Positions 58,243-64,000 of a DNA stretch of 64,000 nucleotides are shown here, one piece after another. This DNA comes from Ilex aquifolium. Its lineage: Eukaryota; Streptophyta; Magnoliopsida; Aquifoliales; Aquifoliaceae. Under the pieces are notes generated by a model. It did not search any database. It saw only the letters and a list, made by a program, of their open reading frames with translations, and had not been told where the DNA came from. Within the stretch, counting starts at the first letter, position 1; each line of letters opens with the position of its first letter. Location of the stretch: positions 46,914,142 through 46,978,141 of the forward strand of contig OX637394.1 in assembly GCA_951799425.1 (NCBI GenBank), in the 5' to 3' direction. The translations under genes and the position numbers were made by a program.

Positions 58243-59948
58243 AGGTGCACCATTCACATGTTCCACCACTTTGTGTATAGAATAAGTTGGAAATGTGAAA
58301 ATTTTGAAAAATTTTGGACAATTTTTGTGAAAAATAGTCAATATTGAACTATATTCCTTTATCCTAATTGTTATGGGATTTGTGAATTGCTTGATCTTCA
58401 TTTTGAACTTTGAATACATGAGCACATTATAGAAGTTTATCCTATGCTTGAGTATCACATATGTGTTTTCTTTCAAACTCAACCATTGTGCACCTTGAAT
58501 GTGTAATTTGGACAATTTACGGATTGAGTTCACATTTGAATGCTTGACATGAATAGTGGAGATGAGTAAGAACCCATGTGAGCTTTAATGCCAATCCTTG
58601 TTTGGAGGGAACTTACATTTACTCAAGGAACAATTTTTCAAATTCTAAATTTGTTCAATAATCTCATTATGTTTGTTTTGGTTAGGTGCTTTTGGGTAGT
58701 TGATTGACTTTGTCTTGAAACGCAAAATGCTCCTCCTATGCTTATCTAGAGATGATCTTAGGCCATCTTTGAAATGCTTTGAGCCTTTGCCTTTTTCTTG
58801 TGAAAATATTATCCCTAGTGCCGTGATTGAGCCTTAATTGAATTCGTTTCTATGCCACACATGTAACCAAGCCATTGAAAATGATAAATATCTACCTTAC
58901 CTTGGTTGTTCCTAGTGCTAAGTTGGGTGATGATAAAAGAAAAGGAATGATGGTGTGAAAAATCAAACAAAAGGGATGAAGGATGTTGAAACTCAAAAGA
59001 GTTCAATGGAAAAAGAATGAAAATCCAAGAAAAGGAGAGAAAGGGAGTGAAAAAGGAGAAAAAGAATGAGAAAAAGAAAAGGGAAAAATGTAAAGGAAAA
59101 GAAAAAAAAAGAAACAAAGGGTGTGGTGATGGTGTGAAAATCAAAATCCCATAAAAGGGAAGTGTTTTTCTAAGATTAAGGTCATTCACCCGGAACAACC
59201 CTCTTTATTATCCTATATCCTTCGTTTCCCTTACCACAACATCACCCCAAGGCCTCATTACAACCCATGAAAGTCTTAAAAGATCTAGAGAAGCATGGGG
59301 GATGCACACGTTTAAAAGAACAAGAGAAGTTGATTTTGCTATCTAATGCCCTAGCATTCCTTTCATGAGATTATGCCAAGGTTGTTTCATTTTTATGCAT
59401 ACTTCATTTTTGGATTATATGTGAGCATACTTTGTTTTGTGCACAAGATTCCATCTCACATATACACATGGAGAGCATGCCCGGATAATCATAGTGTTAT
59501 TCATTTTGAGAGAACACCCTTGGTGAGTTTTTGCATCGAAGCTTAATGTGGATGGCCAAAGTAAATGTGAACTTCATTGTGTAAATGTTTAAATTACATG
59601 TTCATTTCACACACACACGAGTTTTGAAAGGAAATGTGTATGTGGATACTCTAGAATAGCATTTATGGCTATGATATGTCTCATGTGTGATTTGTTCGGG
59701 TGTTTGAACCAAGTTGTTTTTGTATCCCATTGCTAATTAAGATAAGGGAATATATTTTAAATATTGGATATTAGCAAGAAGTTTGTAGGTACCTTCACTG
59801 GAAACCTTCACGAGACAAAACTCGTCCACTAGAGATCACCTAGGGGTTTAAAGGCTTGTTGCATGTGCTAAATGCAATTGCGGAATTAGTATAGGTTTAT
59901 TTTTGTTTGCTTGCTTTTACATTTTGTTTGCTAGGGACTAGCAAAGCT
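58243..59948 (+). other. Non-coding 3' region of the young element
   Basis: 1.7 kb without a sense ORF. A purine-rich tract (about 58930-59120, long AAAAG runs) and conserved blocks CTCGTCCACTAG and GGGGTTTAAAGGCTTGTTGC are shared with 43372-45359. Confidence 0.75.
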
Positions 59949-59962
59949 TAAGTTGGGGGGTG

Positions 59963-61803
59963 TGATGAGCGCATAATATTTCATATTTGAAGGGCTCATT
60001 ACATGCATTATAACTCAACTTTTGCATTTAAATACTTAGTGTTAGCCAAAATTGTCTATAATGTTGATATTTTGATGTTGCAACCTTTTATAGCTTAAAT
60101 GATTGATTTTAGGACATTGCAACCTTGATGGATGTGTGGTGAAGGCATGGACACAATACATGAAGAATTGGAGGCTTAAAAGTGAAGAAATCAAGAAGGC
60201 ATTGGTGCTTGGGAACAAAGGCACCAGCTGCAGCAACAATTGGAAGCACTGCCTCGGAATTCCTCCATTTTGACCATGATCTACTCAGAATTTGGAAAAG
60301 TTAAAAACATTAAAGTTGTAGATATGGGTGTCTTCTGTTTGGTGTCAAAATTTCAGCCCAATCCAACGGTTAGATCAAGAGTTATGCCGATTCTACCGAA
60401 GGTGGTCCAGTGAAGAAAAAAAGTACCGGTACCCAGTACCGGTACTCCGGACCTTCTGGTCGCGAAAACAACCTGTAACTCAACTTTGAGGCTTGGGGTT
60501 CCCACCTACACTTCTCCCACGCCTATCCCAACATTTCCTTACACATTTACAGGCCTCCTACACTCAAGTGGAAGACTTTAAAGGCCAATGCATTAAAGGA
60601 GGAATGGGGGGAAGTGGGCTGCCCAGGCTATGATCTCCTAGCCTGTCAAAGCCATCCATTCAGCCCTCTCTTGATGGGAGCTCGTACACACAGCTAGGGG
60701 GGAGCCTCATGGACGAAAATGCAACTCTCTCACACCATTATTTTTCAGCATTCCATTCATTTGTAAAGGGTTGGCTACCTAAGCTTAGAGTAGTTTTAGT
60801 GAGGAAGAAGATGAATAGTAAAGTTATGATTTTTACATGTTCTTCCATCCATTTCTCTTGTAACCTCTTGTAAGGATATTGTAAGCTTCCTTTACTGTCT
60901 TTAATGCCATTTATTAGAAGTACATTTCAAGTTTAGCCTTGCACTTTACATTTCACCATTGTTATGCTTTCAAGTTCTTCATTTTTAGCTTAAAATGGGT
61001 ATTGAATGTTTTTGTTCATAGCTTTAGATTTCTTGCTTCAAGTTTAGTTTCATGCTTTAAAGCTTCATTTCTATACAATGTCTTTCATTTACATTATGCT
61101 TGTCTTTCCTTTATGCATTTTTAATATGAGTAGCTAGGATTTAAGTTGGTTAATCCAAGAGAAAATTCCTCTTGGGAATACCATTTTGAACTCTTCTTCA
61201 TTCCTCCCTTAAGAGTCCAATGGTTCGGTTTGACAGGGTTGAGAGTGGATGAGTTGGTGAGCCTTTGATATTCCGTAGGCCTAGTCACGGTTTATGCTTA
61301 GATACTCACCAATCTTGTCCCTAGCTTCCCCCGAATCAATCGTTCATTCATGCTCTATCGGAGGAAGGCTTTGAGTTGATTTGGTATTCCCATTGGAATG
61401 AACCCTTTGGATTAGCCAACACTTGCTTTATTTGCATTTTCATTCACAAACCAAACACAAAACTCAAATACAAGATTTTACACTTTCTTTTCACTTTTGC
61501 AAAATCACTTTCACAAAACTCCCTTTCCTTCCCTGAGGAGACGACCTTGGAATATTTTCCAAGTAAAACACACGACCACAAAAGACTTCTTTCGATTGGG
61601 GAGCATTTTTGTGCACACCGCATCTCATTCCATCTATTTTGTTCATCACATTTCCATTCACATCCATTTTGTTGTTGTTTCCTATCTTCTTGCATCATCC
61701 GGAGGGAGAGTGACACTCCCCCATCACTATAAGCCACATACACACATTGAGGGTGAAGGTGATGTTTAGAGGTTAGGATACAACAACCTTTTCCAATCAA
61801 TCA
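59963..61803 (+). mobile_element. 3' LTR of the young non-autonomous element
   Basis: 1,841 bp, nearly identical to the 5' LTR, with TACCGGTA at 60424 and 60437. Confidence 0.95.
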
Positions 61804-62394
61804 GTAGGGGTTCCAACTCTTGGGGGGAGGGGTTCCAACATTTTTGGGTAAGCGTTCCAACTTTTTTGGGTAGATGATCCAGCTTTTTTGGGTAAAGGTT
61901 CCAACTTTTATGGGTAATAGTTCTAACTTTTTTGGGTAAGGGTTCCAATTTTGGGGTGGAGGTTCCAATTTTTTTGGGTAGGGGTTCCAACTCTTGGGAT
62001 GAGGGGTTCCAACTCTTTTGGGTAGAGATTCCAACTTTTATGGGTAATAGTTCCAACTTTTTTGGGTAGAGGTTCCAACTCTTGGGGGAGGGGTTCCAAC
62101 ATTTTTAGTAAGGGTTCTAACTGTTGGGGGGGTAAGGGTTCCAACTCTTGGGGGGAGGGGTTCCAAACTTTTTTGGGTAGAGGTTCCAACTTTTTTGGGT
62201 AAGAGTTCCAACTTTTATGGGTAATAGTTCCAACTTTTTTGGGTAAGGGTTCCAACTTTGGGGGGGGGGGTTCCAACTTTTTTGGGTAGAGGTTCCAACT
62301 CTTGGGGGAGAAGTTCCAACTTTTGGGGGAGGGGTTCCAACATTTTTAGTAGGGGTTCCAACTGTTGGGGGGGGGGGGGTAAGGGTTCCAGTAC
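61804..62394 (+). repeat. 22-bp G-rich tandem array, locus 4 (right part)
   Basis: About 27 units. The first 250 bp follow the unit order of 436-690 almost base for base. Runs of 10-13 Gs occur near 62261 and 62368. Ends where the inverted R1 begins. Confidence 0.9.
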
Positions 62395-63009
62395 ATTCAT
62401 TGTGATTTTCGGTACCATATCGAAAATTTTAAATTTGTGAAAATAATTACAACTTCAGTGATATATTTACTAAATTTAAGGATTATTTATAACTTCAATG
62501 ACATTGAAATGACAACGGTTGGTAATTACAACCTTAGTGGTATATTTACTAAATTTATGGATTATTTATAACTTCAATGACATTGAAATGACACCAGTTG
62601 GTAGACAAGATAAGACATTGAGATGACAAGACAAGACACTTGTGAAAAGCCGCCATTAAGTCAATTGATGGCAAAATTACAAAATTAGTGGGAAGTTTAC
62701 GACTATAATGAACAAAATTACAATATTAGTGAAAATTTTACAACAGTAGTGAATAAAATTACCAAATTTATGAGAATATTTACAACTTCAGTGGTATATT
62801 TACCAAATTTGTGGAAATCTTTACAACTTCAGTTGTATGTTTACCAAATTTGTAGAAATCTTTACAACTTCAATGGATTCATTACTAGTCCATAATCGAT
62901 CAAATATCCCCTTTAATTGTACAAATCAGCAATAACATGATCGATCAAATATATGTTTGATCGATCGAATTTACTTACCAACGATTTGATCGATCAATAT
63001 ATCTTTCTA
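62395..63009 (-). repeat. R1 repeat unit, inverted partial copy
   Basis: Reverse complement of about 3090-3740: P tag (62406-62427), the 36-bp unit run, then TTTGATCGATCAAA-type dyads to 63009. It is cut off by a Tat-lineage LTR. With locus 1 (array then direct R1) it shows that array and R1 are joined in both relative orientations. Confidence 0.85.
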
Positions 63010-63250
63010 GTCGAGGTAGGACAGTTGTCAATGACTTTTTCAGAGGTAGGAGCCGCGTCAGGGTCATAGCCGTAGTTAGCATCCCTCAGCGCCGAGGGAG
63101 AACGATGTCCTCATCATAAATGTACCCTCGATGCCGAGGGTATGCAGTCGGAGAAGCTGAATAACCTTTATTCGCCGAGGGTACGTCACATCGTCATCGG
63201 CACCGAGGACACATGTCCTGATCTGCTTTGATCTCAGAAATGTCCCATCA
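63010..63250 (-). mobile_element. 3' LTR fragment of another Tat-lineage element
   Basis: It ends CCCATCA at 63250, followed (minus strand) by the purine tract AAAGGGCTGGGGGCAGT at 63251-63267, the same core as at 12770 and before 9669. GCCGAGGG-type motifs recur inside. The outer end is truncated at the R1 joint. Confidence 0.6.
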
Positions 63251-63427
63251 ACTGCCCCCAGCCCTTTGATCTTCTTACTTGGGGTAGTCGTGTCGTCAGA
63301 AGGTGAAAGGGCTCAACCGCTCCAACTGTCACATCAATGCTTCAGCTGTTTCCTCGCCTTTTGGAGAACGTGCGCATTCAATGCGCCTGTCCTTGTCCTT
63401 CGTGCGCCAATGATGGCGCCTGAGACC

Positions 63428-63437
63428 CTATATAAGC
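63428..63437 (+). promoter_or_regulatory. TATA box of antisense gene copy d
   Basis: CTATATAAGC, about 180 bp inside the LTR edge at 63250, facing the ORF at 63864. This is the same distance as in the 12.9-kb copy. Confidence 0.6.
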
Positions 63438-63863
63438 AGGCCCTCAGCCTCACTTCGCCACCTTTGAATTTCCAGACCTTCGTTCTAGAGCTTCTCTGAG
63501 ATTACGCCGGAGAACCATCAGAGTTGTGCCTGACCACTGCGATCTTCCCCCCTGTGCCTGAGTATTCCTGAATCCTGCACTTGATCACGCTTTCGAAGGA
63601 GGAAAGCTGCTTTCGAGTTTCCCATTTGTCTTTTTTAACTTTCCGGTGAGTCTGTTCTTCTCCCTTTCGTTCTTCTCGTTCTTTTCATCTTCTCCAGCAA
63701 CCAGTCATTTCCCTGACCGTCATTGTCTCTCTCGCTGCCCCTAAGCCTGGTGGGACATTTGTAGGATCTTCGTTTTCTGACGCTTGGGGTTCAGTATTCG
63801 ACTAGGGCTTTTTTATTTTTTGAAAGGTCCTTAGGAACTCTCGATTCCCCTTTTTCCCAAGTC

Positions 63864-64000
63864 ATGCCGAGAAGACGCCCATCTTCTGCCGAGGCTCAAG
63901 AGGCTGGGACCTCCAAGTCGAGGAAGTATGAGGTCAAGGGTACCCAGCAAATAGTAAACTTCAGAACCCACTACGATATTCCCCGAAATGTCGATATAGA
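63864..64000 (+). pseudogene. Antisense extra gene of a Tat element, copy d (cut by window end)
   Basis: ATG at 63864 opens MPRRRPSSAEAQEAGTSKSR, then NFRTHYDIPRNVDI up to the window end. The YDIPRNV stretch fits the start of the family domain (ARYGFPLGV in the 13.4-kb copy). A likely leader intron runs from GTGAGT near 63643 to the AG just before the ATG. The rest of the gene, including the signature block, lies outside the window, so intactness cannot be judged. Confidence 0.5.

Larger units (their letters stand above)
54828..61803 (+). mobile_element. Young non-autonomous Athila-like LTR element, looks whole
   Basis: 6.98 kb with 1,841-bp LTRs, perfect GTAGG duplications (54823-54827, 61804-61808), the PBS TGGCGCCGTTGCCGGGAAAG at 56673, one ORF, and the purine tract TTAAGTTGGGGGGTG before 59963. 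The LTRs differ at only about 10 of 1,841 positions, suggesting about 0.2 million years. There is no RT or integrase, so it must borrow them. The PBS and the shared 3' non-coding parts tie it to Athila. It is the most recent insertion in the window. Confidence 0.95.

Overview
The window is repeat-dense DNA of a flowering plant, probably a eudicot and probably heterochromatic or pericentromeric. It holds plant-specific Ty3/Gypsy lineages (Tat with a second RNase H, Athila-like, Tekay-like LTRs), Helitron-like ends, hAT-type and TA-flanked MITEs, and no host gene, tRNA or rRNA that I can support. Nearly every long reading frame belongs to a transposable element or to a stop-free tandem repeat.

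Layout. 1-3745: an LTR edge, a G-rich 22-bp array and two tandem copies of an AT-rich unit (R1). 3746-10363: two Tat-lineage remnants with antisense extra genes, the first carrying a nested solo LTR. 10364-12228: AT-rich flank with a TA-flanked MITE. 12229-22884: a full-length but broken Tat element on the minus strand with an antisense extra gene on the plus strand. 23326-27149: a gag-only non-autonomous relative. 27150-31590: AT-rich flank, a head-to-tail Helitron-like array, a hAT-type MITE and a CCA-rich tract. 31793-39450: a composite repeat (AT module, G-rich array, 1.58-kb macro-repeats) split by a solo LTR. 39451-46661: an Athila-like fragment with a second, opposite-strand Athila-like fragment inside it. 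47654-63009: another composite locus (124-bp tandem repeats, a 160-bp-arm foldback, G-rich arrays, AT arrays, inverted R1) interrupted by a solo LTR and by a very young non-autonomous LTR element with one intact zinc-knuckle ORF. 63010-64000: the edge of another Tat element, with its antisense gene running off the window.

Four patterns go beyond routine annotation. (1) Four Tat remnants carry the same antisense gene family; in the three where the LTR edge is visible, a TATA box lies about 180-255 bp inside that edge. (2) Short CG-containing palindromes, notably TACCGGTA, cluster just upstream of the putative TATA box in unrelated LTR families. (3) Athila-like elements share an internal polypurine-tract-like module 1-1.8 kb before the real one. 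(4) The G-rich 22-bp arrays, always in the same strand orientation, are joined to foldback and AT arrays in one recurring composite and carry at least two, probably three, independent LTR insertions.

All coordinates, repeat counts and LTR divergences were read by eye. Ages use the commonly assumed plant rate of 1.3e-8 per site per year and are rough.
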